From positions 186,001 to 250,000 of the forward strand of contig SWDT01000183.1 in assembly GCA_009193035.1 (NCBI GenBank): a DNA stretch of 64,000 bases, in the 5' to 3' direction. The stretch comes from Halicephalobus mephisto (lineage: Eukaryota; Nematoda; Chromadorea; Rhabditida; Panagrolaimidae). The translations under genes and the position numbers were made by a program. The stretch's first letter is position 1, and each line of letters begins with the position of its first letter. Under the pieces are notes generated by a model, which made no database searches, was not told the DNA's origin, and saw only the letters and a list, made by a program, of their open reading frames with translations. Of this stretch, positions 46,640 through 58,396 are shown piece after piece.

Positions 46640-46706
46640 TAGTTGGCTTCATCAGACGTCTTGGGTTGTTCTTGCGCGAGGTTCCACTCGCACTCGGAAG
46701 TTCTAA
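46640..46706 (-). other. Possible terminal exon on the minus strand
   Basis: On the minus strand, 'gtgaattttag' (a good acceptor) is followed by an open segment ACT TCC GAG… encoding TSECEWNLAQEQPKTSDEAN and a TAG stop. Base composition is coding-like. An upstream partner exon could lie at 48450-48820, but the frames I tried do not join without a stop. Alternative reading frames of the same segment (ELPSASGTSRKNN…) are also open. Low confidence. Confidence 0.25.
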
Positions 46707-47160
46707 AATTCACCATGATGTCAGGAACTTTCGTGGCGGGAGTTAATTTATTTTCCAAAGTAAGTTTCCATTTTTACCTAAAATTTACGAACCTACTTTT
46801 TTCATATTTTCGTGGTGGGATTCCGGTTATATTTAAAAACAAAAATTCACCATGATGTTAGGGATTTTCGTTCCGGGGATTAATTTATTTTTTAAACTAA
46901 ATTTTCACTTTTACCTAAAATTTACGAACCTATTTTCTTTGTTTTCGTGGTGGGATTCCGGTTATATTTAAAAACAAAAATTCACCATAATGTTAGGGAT
47001 TTTCGTGGTGGGAGTTAATTTATTCTTTGTACTAAATTCTCACTTTTACCTAAAATTTACGAACTTGCTTTGTTTATAAGTTTTCGTGGTGGGATTCCGG
47101 TTATATTTAAAACCATAAAAATTCACCATGATGTCAGAACTTTCGTGGTAGAGTTAATTT
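46690..47160. repeat. Tandem repeat, about 140-bp unit, 3-4 copies, partly exon-like
   Basis: Unit 'aaaattcaccatgatgttag' … 'tttcgtggtgggagttaatt' … 'gtggtgggattccggttata'. The first copy (46710-46759) is the least AT-rich and looks like an exon start with a GTAAGT donor (MMSGTFVAGVNLFSK|). Later copies are degraded. Confidence 0.75.
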
Positions 47161-47209
47161 GGTTTTTCCTTAAGTTTCCTTTTTAGTTAAATTCTATTCG
47201 CATTTGGTA

Positions 47210-47730
47210 ATTAAAAAATTCATCCTAATTATCGGAAATTTTCGCGACGAGAATCTATTTCGTTTTTTAAATTTTATCAAATTTGAAAATTATTTAAATT
47301 TTCGCGACGAGAATCGATTTTATTTTTTTTAAATTTTATTAAATTCGAAAGTTACCTAAAATTATTTAAATTTCCTTATTAAAAATTTTCGTGCTAAAAA
47401 TCGATTTTATTTTTTTTAATTTTATTAAATTTAAAAGTTACCTAAAATTCTTTAAATTTCTTTATTAAAAATTTTCGTGCTAAAAATCAATTTTTTTTAA
47501 ATTTTATTAAATTCGAAAATTACCTAAAATTATTTAAATTTTGTTTATTAAAAATTTTCGTGCTAAGAATCGATTTTATTTTTTTTAATTTTATTAAATT
47601 TAAAAGTTACCTAAAATTCTTTAAATTTCTTTATTAAAAATTTTCGTGCTAAAAATCAATTTTTTTTATTTTATTAAATTCGAAAGTTACCTAAAATTAT
47701 TTAAATTTTGTTTATTAAAATCTTTCGTGA
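47210..47730. repeat. Tandem repeat, about 95-bp unit, 5 copies
   Basis: 'attttcgtgctaaaaatcga' followed by 'aaagttacctaaaattcttt' repeats. It appears to be a shortened derivative of the previous repeat. Confidence 0.75.
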
Positions 47731-47929
47731 CGAAAATTTTTTCTTTAATTTTCAATATTAAATGTCACTTTTTTGGGATTATTCAACTTTGTTTATTAAA
47801 ATGTTCCGTGACGAGAATTGACTTCATGTTTTAAACTTTTTACGCAAAGTTTTACTTTTACCTAAAAATAAACTATTTTGTTTATTAGGAATTTCTGTGT
47901 CGAGAATTGACTTTTTTTCGATTTTTTTA

Positions 47930-48415
47930 TATATGAAATATATTTTTTTTGAAAATTCTCATTACAAAAATTTTAGATAAAGTTTTTATATATCAAATAT
48001 AACTTTTTTGAAATTATTTACTTTTTATTTATTATAAATTGTCGTGGTGAGAATTTTTTAATTTTCTATATATGAAATATAACTTTTTTGAAAATTATCG
48101 AACTTTAAAAAATTCTCATTACAAAAATTTTAGATAAAGTTTTTATATATCAAATATAACTTTTTTGAAAATTATTCAATTTTATTTATTATAAATTGTC
48201 GTGGTGAGAATTTTTTATATATCAAATGTAACTTTTTTGAAAATTATTCAACTTTATCGAAAATTCTCATTACAAAAATTTTAGATAAAGTTTTTATATA
48301 TCAAATATAACTTTTTTGAAAATTATTCAATTTTATTTATTATATATTTTCGTGGCGGGAGTTTTTTTAAGTTTTTTATATATCACTTTTTTGAAATTAT
48401 TTAATTTTGTTTTGT
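47930..48415. repeat. Tandem repeat of 90-110 bp with TATATATCAAATATAAC
   Basis: Four copies of 'ttatatatcaaatataactt' plus 'ttattataaattgtcgtggt'. Confidence 0.8.
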
Positions 48416-48475
48416 TTATCGGGTTTCGCGACAAAAATAATTTATTTTTCACCATGGATTGACCAGACTGGTTTC

Positions 48476-48753
48476 AGGAGGAGCTGATACGGGTCCACTC
48501 AATTGGTCTCCAGATGACGTCGTCTTTGCCGATGTACAAACAAGCAATTTTGAGGATGTGTCAATTACAATTAAGAATTTGTTCGAAATTAATAGAAATT
48601 CACAGATGTAGACAACCGGAAACTCTGAAACAAGCCGCAAGAAGGACAATCCTCGGGATCAACGGAATCCAAAATTTAGACGGACTAGTCGGGGTCTTGC
48701 CGAGAGAAATTTTGGCTTTTCTTCGACTTCCTGCTGGTTGGGACCGTCTTTGA
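48476..48753 (+). CDS. Unresolved exon-like block; plus-strand frame ends in a SOCS-box-like segment
   Basis: After a good acceptor (ctggtttcag|gag) one frame stays open to a TGA at 48751. It reads YKQAILRMCQLQLRICSKL, then PETLKQAARRTIL, then LPREILAFLRLPAGW. The last part resembles a SOCS box (BC-box-like TLKQAARRTI and a cullin-box-like LPREI), which recruits Elongin BC and Cul2/5 ubiquitin ligases. The usual BC-box Cys is Ala here. A second plus frame (GADTGPLNWSPDDVVFADV…) and two minus frames are also open over much of the block, so the strand is uncertain. I cannot find a convincing upstream exon in the repeat-filled 1.7 kb before it; a poor candidate is 46716-46759. It could be a last exon, a relic, or a minus-strand exon. 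Confidence 0.3.
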
Positions 48754-49075
48754 CAAACGACAGCCGGACAAAACTGGCCCGTCTGTTTGGGTGTCTGGCA
48801 ATTTTCCGTTCTTTCCAATTTTTAATTTTTTAAATGTACAATTTATACTTTATCAGATCTCAAATACTCTTTACCAATGATCTTTCGTAAAGTTTCATTT
48901 GGTTCCAAGGACCATAGATAATGTTTAAAATGAAAGAAAAACGACATTTTTGGCCATAAAAAGTTATCGATTTTTTTCTCCAAGTTGCCAGTTTTAACGG
49001 CTTCAAGTCCGTGTTTATGTTTTTACGTATTTCGTTTTATTCTATTTTTTGAATTTTCAGATTATTTTTTTGAAA
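48754..49075. other. Upstream region of the Ly6/quiver-like gene
   Basis: 322 bases, partly unique. An acceptor (gaattttcag, ending 49060) lies 15 bases before the ATG with no coding exon before it, suggesting trans-splicing or a 5'UTR intron. No other motif is decisive. Confidence 0.35.
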
Positions 49076-49887
49076 ATGAATCGGCTGTTGCTCGTTGCCT
49101 TTGTTACGCTCATTGCTACATCTTTCGCCAAGGATGACATCAAGGATTCCGTGACAAAAAAGTAGGTTTTTATATATCAATTTCTTCCAAAATCAACTTT
49201 AATGGTGTTAATTATATATAAAAACCTCTATTTTTTAACTTTGATATATGAATTTTGATTTTTATAAAACGTTTATTAATTTTTGATCAGTAACAAAAAG
49301 TAGGTTTTTATATATCAATTTCTTCCAAAATCAACTTTAATAGTGTTAATTATGTATAAAAACCTCTATTTTGCGATTTTTACAGAACATTTATTAACTT
49401 GTTATTTCAGAGATCAAAAGAGGCAGCAGCCGTCCAAGATCGGTTCTGGAGCTTCCCAAATTTCTTGTTATCAGTGTAACTCAGCAACTGAGGGCCAAAA
49501 GGACTGTGCTTCCTTTGACACTGACCTTTTGGCGAAGTTTAACAAGCCCTGTCCTCCACTCCCCGAAGGTTCGAGTCTTCAGGAAATTTCCGGAGCTAAA
49601 GCTTGTCGTAAAATCGAACAAAACGTTGCTGATGACGAAACCAGAATCATCCGTGAATGTGCTTACACCGGAGACGAGGAACTCGATGGAAAAAAGAGAA
49701 CTGGAAACAAGGGAATTATTAACTACTTTTATGTCTGTTTCAACGAAGAAAACAACGTGAGTTTTTAATTTTGTATTTAATTTAAATTAAATTTTTTCAG
49801 AAACCATGCAACCCAAGCACTCACGCCGTCTTCAGTCTCGGAGCCCTCGTTGCCGTGGTTGCTGCCCAGTTTTTCCACCGTCTTTGA
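49076..49887 (+). CDS. Ly6/uPAR-type secreted protein, quiver/sleepless-like, probably GPI-anchored
   Basis: Exons 49076-49161, 49411-49756 and 49801-49887 give 172 aa. The start (MNRLLLVAFVTLIATSFA) is a signal peptide. The mature part has eight cysteines in a three-finger pattern: ISCYQCNSATEGQKDCASF, KPCPPLPEGS, GAKACRKIE, RECAY, FYVCFNEENNKPCN. The CYQCNS opening and the CN just before the tail are hallmarks of the quiver/sleepless branch of Ly6 proteins. The last 20 residues (AVFSLGALVAVVAAQFFHRL) are hydrophobic, as in a GPI-attachment signal. Such proteins sit on the outer membrane face and often modulate ion channels or receptors. The partner here is unknown. A polyadenylation signal (aataaataa) lies near 50046. 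Confidence 0.85.
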
Positions 49888-50368
49888 TTTCGTAGGCCCA
49901 GTTCTAGATGTCAGACGTTCCGTTTTGTAGACATTTCTGCCATATTAAAGAAAATCTTTGAGATTTTTGGCATTTTAGAATCCTCAAAATCCCCAATCGT
50001 TTAATTGTAGACTTAAATTTTTGCATTTTTTAGGTATAGTTGTTGAATAAATAATAATTTTTTAATTTTGTGGAAAAATCCGAGGTAAAATTCCAGTTTT
50101 ATATTTTCAAATATCTTATTTTTTTAAATTTTTTGTTTAATTTTTATATTTTTAATATTTTAAAATAATTTTAATATTTTTTAATATTTTTAATATAATT
50201 TTTAGTGTTTTTAATATAATTTTTAATATTTTTAATATAATTTTTAATATTTTTAATATAATTTTTAGTGTTTTTTAAATGTATTTTTTATATTTTTTAA
50301 AATTTTTATATATTTTTAAATATTTTTTAACTTTTTAAATACTTTTTGATAGTTTTTATTTTAGGAAT
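49888..50368. other. Spacer: Ly6-like 3'UTR and AT-rich repeats
   Basis: The first 170 bases look like 3'UTR with AATAAA near 50047. From 50100 to 50350 'tttttaatatttttaatata' units repeat. An acceptor (ttattttag) ends four bases before the next ATG. Confidence 0.45.
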
Positions 50369-52728
50369 ATGGGTACATCGAAAAAGGGTTTCGAAGTTTC
50401 GAATTATTATTTCAAAGAAACTGAAAAACGTAAAACTGAGGACCTAGTTAGACTGCAGGGACTTCTAGCGGACGAACCAAAGTTTTATCAACTTATTTGG
50501 AAGTTTATCAATTATCCAATAACGAGGGAATTAATTGAGTTGTTTGTAAAAGACGATATTGATGGATATATCAAGTTTCTCGATTCGAGGAAAATGGATA
50601 TTGAAAGAAGTCTCCAATTGAACAAGGAAATTTTACTCGAATATTACAGGTATTCTCAACTTTGGAAAATGGTTCTATTCTCTGTAAGTTTATTTTTAAA
50701 TTTGTGTATAATTTTATCAGAAACTTCTAGAATCCAGTAGGAGTTTCTGAATTCTTTGACAATATTGTGGAAGTTTCTAGAATCTCGTAGAAAATTTCCA
50801 GAATTCACTAGGAATTTTATAACTTTCCATAATCCAGTAGAAATTTTATAACTTTCTAAAATTCATTAAGAATTTTATAACTTTCCAGAATTTTATGAGA
50901 AAATTCAAACTTTAAAATGTTTTTGAAACTTCCCAGAACCCCATGGGAGCTTTTTGAATCTTTTTGGGATTCATGAAATTTGTCCAGAATTTTCTAGAAT
51001 CCTATAGAAATGTAAAAATCTATGACTTTTGAAGTTCTTAGAATTCTTCAGATTTTCAGAAACTTATAATTCATCAAGAATTAAAATTCTAAAGTTTTGA
51101 AAATTTTTACAAAGATAATTTTGTAATATTATTTCTAGTTTTTTATATTTATATAATAATTAATCCTATTTAGCGTGTACGGCTCTCAGAAATTGTTAAA
51201 AAACTCAGGTTAATAGACGAAGAAGAAGCTTTGTCATTGATATGGAACATACGAGAAAAAAGCGATCACTACACGGTTGGTTCATTTATAATTTTTAATA
51301 TTCATTTTTTAATATTTATTTTTTAAAATTTTTTATATTTAAATTTTTTATTAAATTTTTTATATTTAAAATTTTTTATTATTTTTAATATTTATTTTTT
51401 AAATTTTTTTATTATTTTTATTAAGTTTTTTATAATTTTAGATTTTTCATAATTTTTAATATTTATTATTTTAAGTTTTTTATTACTTTTAAAAAATTTT
51501 ATTTTATTAAGTAATTTTCGATATTTTATATATTTAAATATTTTTATTACATAGTTTTTGATGTTTTTTTATTTTTAATATTTTTGAAGTTTTTTAATGT
51601 AATTTTTTTCAGCAAAAATCATGTATTTTACGGGTTGATAGATATTTGACGTTGAAATTGACAAAAAAAGCTAAAATTTGTGAAAAACTTCGTGAACTTA
51701 TTGTTGAATGTTTGGGTTATTACCCGACTGCAGAAGGGATGGAAATTCCGGTAGATTCTGGAGCTCAAAGTCTGGCGATGGCGATTATGTCTGTTCCGGA
51801 TTGTACTGTTTCTATTTTGCTGAATATTTTCCAACTTTACAGAGCTAACAATGTTTCTAGGTCTAATGTGAGGGAAATTATTAAAAAAGTAATGAATTTT
51901 GTTCATCTTAAAATTCCATCAATATGTGTTAAAATTGTTTTTTTGGCTTTATTGGATATTTCTAAAGAACCAGAAACGAAAAAAGAAGGACAAGAAATTT
52001 TGGACGAAGTAGTAGAAGAAATAATGAAAGAACCCTGCTGGAGAGACACAGAAGCTTTGATTTTGTTGCCTATAACGATGGAAAATATAAATTATCAAAT
52101 TTTATTAAATTGTATTGGAAAAGGAAAATTTATTATTTTAAAAGAAGCATCAAATAACAACAAATCAGCTGAATTGGCTATATGTACTTCAAGAAAAAAT
52201 TTTTTAATTAAATTAATTGAAAAAAAAAATAATTTTTCTATTTCTGTACTTGGAGAATATCTAGGATCAAGTAAAAATCCATGGTCTGAAGAAGAAGTTT
52301 TAAATTATATATTAAAAATTAACGATTATATTGAAATTATTTCTGATGAAATATTAATAGAAAATATTCCATATGAATACTTGACAAAAAATCAAATAAC
52401 AGATTTAATTAAATTAAATAATATTCCATATAAATTACAATTATTAATTAAATATCGTAATGAATTTGAAAAAAATTTTCCAAATGAATTATTTTTATAT
52501 TATATTGAAAAAACATTATTATATAATTACAAAAATAATAATTCTATTAAAATTCAATCAAATAATATTAAAAATACTTTAATGAATATTTTTCAACAAC
52601 AATCACTTGATACTACTTTTGCATTGATGCAATTTCAACAACAACAAATTAATCCTTTGATGAATCCGATCGCCTTTCAGAACGTCAACCGGTATCCTTC
52701 TAATTTTGGGTATCAGAATTCTCAATGA
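50369..52728 (+). CDS. Uncharacterised helical protein with Gln/Asn-rich tail (510 aa)
   Basis: Exons 50369-50683, 51174-51275 and 51613-52728 join in phase 0. I do not recognise the family. Most of the protein is predicted helical by eye, with amphipathic runs such as EKRKTEDLVRLQGLLADEP, ELIELFVKDDIDGYIKFLD, KAKICEKLRELIVECLGYY and IPSICVKIVFLALLDISKE, suggesting stacked helical repeats (HEAT/ARM-like) of a scaffold or complex subunit. From about residue 320 it becomes Asn/Ile/Lys-rich with very AT-rich codons. It ends with a Gln/Asn-rich tail (LMQFQQQQINPLMNPIAFQ). No signal peptide or membrane segment. Exon 2's donor (acg|gttggt) is weak but the frame is kept. It converges on aldolase, 117 bases between stops. 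I considered NELF-B and Integrator-type subunits but found no clear match. Confidence 0.72.
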
Positions 52729-52845
52729 TCTCTAAAAAAAATATCTTTTTCTAATAAAGTTTTATCTTTTACATCTACAGAATATCAAATATCTAACCAA
52801 ATAACTGGGAAGATTACTTTAGTTAATCAGAGATTGGTTATCCAC

Positions 52846-54891
52846 CTAATAAGCATGGTTAGCAACGTAGAGTGATTGAGCGGCGGTTCCATCAGCAGCA
52901 TCTCCAGTGTACTTTCCAACAGAAGCGGCTCCATTTGCTCTGGCACGTTTCAAAAGGACAGCTTGAGCTGCAGGAACATTTTCTGCTTTTCCTCCCCATG
53001 TAGTCAAACAAGAAGCTTGAAGAGCACGACCGTAGCTAAAGGTTAAAGCCCATGGTTTTTTCCCTTGGAATTGATTAATAGCATTCAAGTTAAGAGTGGC
53101 GTCTTCTTCAGATTGCCCACCAGACAGGAACACAACTCCAGGAACTGCAGCTGGAACAGTGCGAGAGAGGGCAGTCACAGTAGCACGAGCAATGTCCTCA
53201 TGAGAGTAGGATCCTTGGTGTTGCTGGCCTAAAAAGTTTAAAGTCAGCATTTCATATATAAAAGTGCATAAGTAAGAAAAAATGTATAAACATGGATCTA
53301 CATATAAAAATCCATATATAAACATGCGGATATATACATAAAAATCCATATATAAACATAGATCTATATATGAAAATCCATATATATAAATATGCGGATC
53401 TACATATAAAAATCCATATATAAACATGCGGATCTACATATAAAAATCCATATATAAACATGTGGATCCATATATGGAGATTTATACAAAAAGAATATAA
53501 AATTAAAAACTCACCAGCAGTGACCATGTTAGGCTTCAAAAGGGTTCCTTCAAGGAAGACGTGGTGGTCAGCGAGAGCCTTGTATTGCCAAGCAAGAACA
53601 GCTTCGGTGATCTTCTGAGCACGAGCGAGATCATGATCCCCATCAGGCAAAACCTCTGGTTCAACAATAGGAACAAGACCATTTTGTTGACAAATAGAAG
53701 CATAACGAGCTAGAACATTAGCAATTTCAAGAAGAGCAACATGACTAGGAGTATGGGAGGAAATTTTGTGAACACAACGCCATTTAGCAAATTGAGCTCC
53801 ATCTTTTTTGAATTGAGCACAACGAGCATTCAAATTGTCGAGACCTTGGGTTGTAGATTCCCCAAGAGTACCAGCAATAGGGACAACACCCTTGTCAAGC
53901 TGAAAAATAAAAAATAAAAAATTTAAAAATAAAAAATAAAAAATTTAAAAATTTAAAATAATATGATGCAATTTCATCATGACGAAACAAGATTAATCAA
54001 GTTCATATTGTCATGGAAAATTATAAATGACAGTTTTTATAAAATTATCTTGAAGCAAATTTCTGGCATTTTCTAAAATCGTAAAATTTAGGTAAAAGAA
54101 GAGAGTCAGGACAAAGTGTTGATTTAGGTATGAATTGCCAAATTTGCCACTTTTTGCTTCTATTCGCCTTTTACGCGGGAATTTAAAAACTGCACTGCTA
54201 TAAAAATTAATTTTTCTCAAAAGTATCTCAAAACGAATTTCCAGTACATTCTAAAAACTTCCAAAATTGCCATAAAAAATAAGAAACGAATTCTAAAATT
54301 TATCACTTTTTTTTTTGCAGAAATTTAGAAATTTTTTAAAATTAAAGAATTTTTTAAATTATATTTAAAAATTTATTTTTCTTAATTATATTTAGAAATT
54401 TATTTTTTTAAATTATATTTAGAAATTTATTTCTTTTAATTATATTTAAAAATTTATTTTTTTTTAATTATATTTAAGAATTTATTTTTTTAAATTATAT
54501 TTAAAAATTTATTTTTTTTAAATTATATTTAAGAATTTATTTTTTTAAATTATATTTGAAAATTTACCTTGATTCCGGGAATGATTCCTTTCTTTTTTAA
54601 AACTTCGACAAATGGAGTTCCATCATCCGTTTTTTGGTAAAAAGTTTCTTCAAACATGATTACTCCAGAAATATACTTGGCCAATTCATCATCGCCTGTA
54701 AAAAGCAATTGACGATAAAGACGACGATTTTCTTCAGTATTTTCCAATCCAAGAGGTTTCAAACGTTTTTCCATAGATCCAGTGGATTCATCAGCAGCAA
54801 GAATACCTTTGCCTGGGGCAACAATGGCATTGGCAATATTTCTTAATTCATCTTCTTGTTCTTTTGTCAAATAAGTCGAATAACTGGCCAT
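52846..54891 (-). CDS. aldo: Fructose-bisphosphate aldolase, class I
   Basis: Exons 54891-54568, 53899-53515 and 53228-52846 give 363 aa, the standard length. Class I motifs are intact: [94 protein letters not shown] with the Schiff-base Lys, [30 protein letters not shown], and the C-terminal NHAY with the conserved Tyr. It splits fructose 1,6-bisphosphate into DHAP and glyceraldehyde 3-phosphate in cytosolic glycolysis and runs in reverse in gluconeogenesis. C. elegans has two such genes and I cannot tell which one this matches. Intron 2 carries a minisatellite. An acceptor (gtttttag) lies 11 bases before the ATG. Confidence 0.97.
53255..53490. repeat. Minisatellite in aldolase intron 2, about 36-bp unit, 6-7 copies
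   Basis: Unit 'aaaaatccatatataaacat' then 'gcggatctacatat'. Translated in the minus frame it gives [14 protein letters not shown] repeats, which are not a real protein because the spliced aldolase reads across. Confidence 0.9.
53905..54565. repeat. AT-rich aldolase intron 1 with about 43-bp repeat
   Basis: At 54330-54555 'ttatatttaaaaatttattt' repeats about seven times. The centre (53960-54300) is less repetitive with no exon signals. Confidence 0.6.
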
Positions 54892-54904
54892 TTTGGAACA
54901 CACT

Positions 54905-56220
54905 AAAAACAAAAAAATAAAAAAATCAAAGAAAAAATTCAAAAAAATTAATAAAAATATTTAAAAAAATTCCAAAAATTTTAAAAATGATGAAAAAACT
55001 TTGAAAAATAAAGAAAATCAATGGCAAAAAAACTTTTAAAATGGCACGTTTTATTTAATTTTAAAAAATAACACGGAAATAATTTGGAAGATTCAAAAAT
55101 GCCTTTAGGAATAGACGTGAGATATGTTAACTTCCTTGAGAAATGGGATTTCTTGAATAAGGCTCAGTCTGGGCTTAACAGACAAACTTAAACCAAGCAG
55201 CAGTCGTCGATTTTCAGCATTGGTTCTGACGAAAAAACATCCACCAAGCCCGTCATCCTGTGGCAAGACTGAGAGAGCTACACGAGAGACAGAGAGCGGA
55301 ACGGGAGACAGAGAGAGCAAAATGAAAGACAGAGAGAGCAACATGAGAGACAGAGAGCAAAATGGAAAATAGAGAGCAGCACGAGAGACGGAGAGAACAA
55401 AATAAAAGACAGAGAGAGCAAAATGAGACAGAGAGAGCAACGCGAGAGACCGAGGGAGCAACATGAAGGAGAGAGAACGAAATGAGGAACTGAGCCTCTT
55501 CACAAATAAAGCTGGCAAGTAAGAGTTCCTGAAGGGACTAGAGAGAGAAAATAAGTGCGAGTGGGTTTTTTAGAAATAAAACTGGCAAATAAGAGATCTC
55601 GAATGAAAAAGGTAAAAGTGGTTTTGAAAATAAAATTAAGTTTTTGAAAGAAGCACTTATCTTTGCAAATAAAACTGGCAAGTTTCTTGAACGGAAGAAA
55701 GTGCGAATAAGTTCCTAAAAATAAAATTAGAAAATCAGAGGTCCTAAAGCGAAAAAGTAAAAATTTCAAACAAAAGGTCCTGAAACGAAAAAAATTATTT
55801 TAAACGTGGTATCTTGGAAAGAAAAAGAAATTTAGATCTTCATAGATAAAACTACCAATTTTCGAAATCAAAAAATGATGCAATTGGGTATTTTTAGAAA
55901 CAAAACTGGCAAGTTTCTTGAAGAGAAAGACAAAAATAAAGAGAGCGAGCGGATGTTCTCAAGAATATAACTGGTAAATTTCTTGAAGAGAAAGACAAAA
56001 ACAGAGAGCGAGTAGATGTTCTCAAGAATAAAACTGGTAAATTTCTCGAAAAAGAAAAAATGATCCTTTTTAGGAATAGAACTGACGGAAATTTGTGTCT
56101 TGGAAAGAAAAACTGGTCTCTTCAGAAGGAAAACTGGCGAGTGGTCTTGAAGGGAAAACTGAGGAACAAAAACTGAATTTCAAAATTGTCTTGTTCGTTA
56201 TTTCGAAATTTTTGATTTAG
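54905..56220. repeat. GAGA-rich and 'aaaactggcaagtttcttga' repeats between aldolase and CLP1
   Basis: At 55265-55490 the plus strand is a purine-rich array ('gagagacagagagagcaaaa'). At 55500-56160 a degenerate unit of 40-60 bases ('ataaaactggcaagtttctt', 'gagagaaagacaaaa') repeats about twelve times. This interval is the divergent promoter region for both genes. Its open frames (SLSFMLLPRSLALLSLSHF…) are repeat artefacts. Confidence 0.75.
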
Positions 56221-56240
56221 TAATCCTGTCTCCGTTCCAA

Positions 56241-58315
56241 ATGGAAGTTGAACAACAAGCTGTTATTAATAAGTACCAGCTGGCAGAAGACAATGAGCTC
56301 AGAATCGAGGTCGGAGAAGAGGAAATCATCGTCGAACTCCTCGAGGGAACCGCCGAAATTTTTGGAACTTCTTTAGCTCTTCATAAACGCTATAATATCC
56401 CTCCAGGTTGGTTTTTATTTAACTTTTATATATCAATTGTGGATTTAAGTACTAGATTACTGGGTTTTTATATGGAAATTCGGGATTTTAGGTACTAGAT
56501 TATTGGATTTTTATATATGAGTTGTAAGTTTTAGGTATCAGATTGTTATTTTTTACAAATAAGTTATCAACGCCAGATATTAGGTTGATAGGTTTTTATA
56601 TAACATTTTAAGGTATTAGGTAGCATATTTTCGAGTTTTTATATATGAGTTGTGGGTTTTATGTACCAGATTGTTATTTTTTGCACATATGTTTTAAATA
56701 TTAGATTATTGAAATTTTACGTAGCATTTCGAAATTTTGTATATTGTATATTGTATTTTAGACATTGTTAAGTTTTTATGTGTAATTTCTGTATTTTAGG
56801 TATCAGGTTGTCCATTTTCACATATCAAACAGCCATTATCGAAATCGTAGGCAAACCTGAAAGTGCTTATATCGGCGCCCAAACTCCTATGGTTTGTGAT
56901 TTTTTATTTTTTAAATCATTCCATTGTTTTAGGTAATATACTTGAATACACACTATGCCTTGGACATGCACAGAGAACGCGCCCTCGCGAATGGAACTCG
57001 TGGACCTAGGATTCTGATTGCTGGACCTACAGATGTCGGAAAATCTACTCTTTGCAGAATTTTACTCAATTACGCTGTCAGATTCAACAGAACGCCCATC
57101 TTTGTTGATTTGGATATTGGACAAACTAACATTTCCATTCCTGGAACAATCGGAGCTTTACTGATCAGCAAACCGGCAGATATCGTCAGAGGGTTTGACA
57201 AACATTCGACATTGGCTTATTCTGTAAGTTTTTTAGTTTTTGTGGATTAAAGTTTCGTAGAAATCTCCAAAATCCAATCGAGGGTTCGGAGGTCTTGGAC
57301 ATTCTCATGAGAACTTTTTTCAGTTCTAGAATTTTATGGAAATTTTTACCCAAAAAAATTTACAATTGTTTATTGTAATTTTTATAATCATTAAAATTCT
57401 CCAAAATTAATTGAAAACTTTTAAAATCATCTAAAATTAAAAGTTTCTAAGAAATTACGGAAATTTATCTCCCGACAATTTCTAAATTCTACGATAATAC
57501 GATGGTTTATTTTGTTTCTGGATTTTCAGGTCGGATATGAGAGTCCTGGACAGAATTCAGAATGCTATAAACAGATGATCAAATCCCTTGCTGATGCTGT
57601 GGACCGGAAATGTGGAAATTCCTCAAGAATCAATGCCAGCGGAGTCGTTATTAATACTTGTGGATGGATTAAAGATCAAGGATATATTTGTCTTTTAACA
57701 GCTTGCAAAGCTTTCAAAGTTGATGTAGTCCTTGTTCTTGAAAATGAATTACTTTTTAATTTATTCAAGAAGGATCTTCCAGAAACTGTCAAAATTGTGC
57801 ATGAACCAAAGTCTCTTGGAGTCGAAGTACGGAACGGCAGACAGAGGGCCGCTGCGAGAAGACTGGCGATAAGGGAGTATTTTTATGGAATTCCGCCTAC
57901 TATTTACAATCCATTCAATTTTGAAGTTTCTTACAGTGGGCCGGAAGGAGAAAGATTAATTATTGCGAAAATTGGAACAGAGAAACTTCCAGAATCTTGT
58001 TTACCGGTTGGAATGAAGGTAGAAGATCATCGGACTAAAGTAAGTTTTTAATTTTTTTGGAAATTTGATTTAGGGATTGGGTTTTAGGTTGTTAAAGTGG
58101 AGATTACGGCGGATTTGAAGAATCGTATTTTGGCTCTAATGCCTTCAACAGCAACATTGGATCAGTCATTGATTCAAACTCCTGTTCTTGGGTACGTTCT
58201 TGTCACGGATGTGGATGTTCAGAACAAGACTTTTATGATTTTGAGTCCCCAACCAAGACCTCTTCCAACTAAATTGGCTCTCTTGTCGGAAGTTACCTAT
58301 GTTGATGATGCGTAA
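56241..58315 (+). CDS. clpf-1: CLP1 polynucleotide 5'-hydroxyl kinase (mRNA 3' end and tRNA processing)
   Basis: Five exons (56241-56410, 56807-56891, 56933-57223, 57530-58039, 58088-58315) give 427 aa; human CLP1 has 425. The N-terminal domain (ELRIEVGEEEIIVELLEGTAEIFG) is followed by the kinase domain with Walker A GPTDVGKST (about residues 116-124), the Walker-B-like FVDLDIGQ, SIPGTIGAL, and VINTCGWIKDQGY, then the C-terminal domain (IREYFYGIP, DSCLP-like ESCLPVG, ILSPQPRPLP). CLP1 phosphorylates RNA 5'-hydroxyls, works with the tRNA-splicing endonuclease and is a subunit of cleavage factor II. Exon 1 must use the inner donor (GGTTG|GTTTT) and exon 2 the inner acceptor (tatcag|GTTG). The outer pair breaks the frame. 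It converges on the hydratase with 81 bases between stops. Confidence 0.96.
56420..56800. repeat. Degenerate repeat in CLP1 intron 1
   Basis: Units of about 65 bases with 'ggttttatgtaccagattgt' and 'tttttatatatgagttgtgg'. Many internal 'ttttag' words make splice-site choice ambiguous for software. Confidence 0.6.
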
Positions 58316-58396
58316 TTTAATGGTTTTTTTGATTGTATGTACTGGTTACATTTGTATTTCAGGTGTTTATAGTATTTATAAATTGAAGATAGAAAA

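Noticed and set aside
53252..53515. Open frames with [14 protein letters not shown] repeats
   Set aside because: They arise from a 36-bp minisatellite in aldolase intron 2. The spliced aldolase reads across with perfect family length.
55105..55518. Minus-strand Leu/Ser-rich frame of 137 codons
   Set aside because: Produced by the GAGAGACAGAGAG array. Low complexity and no splice or start support.
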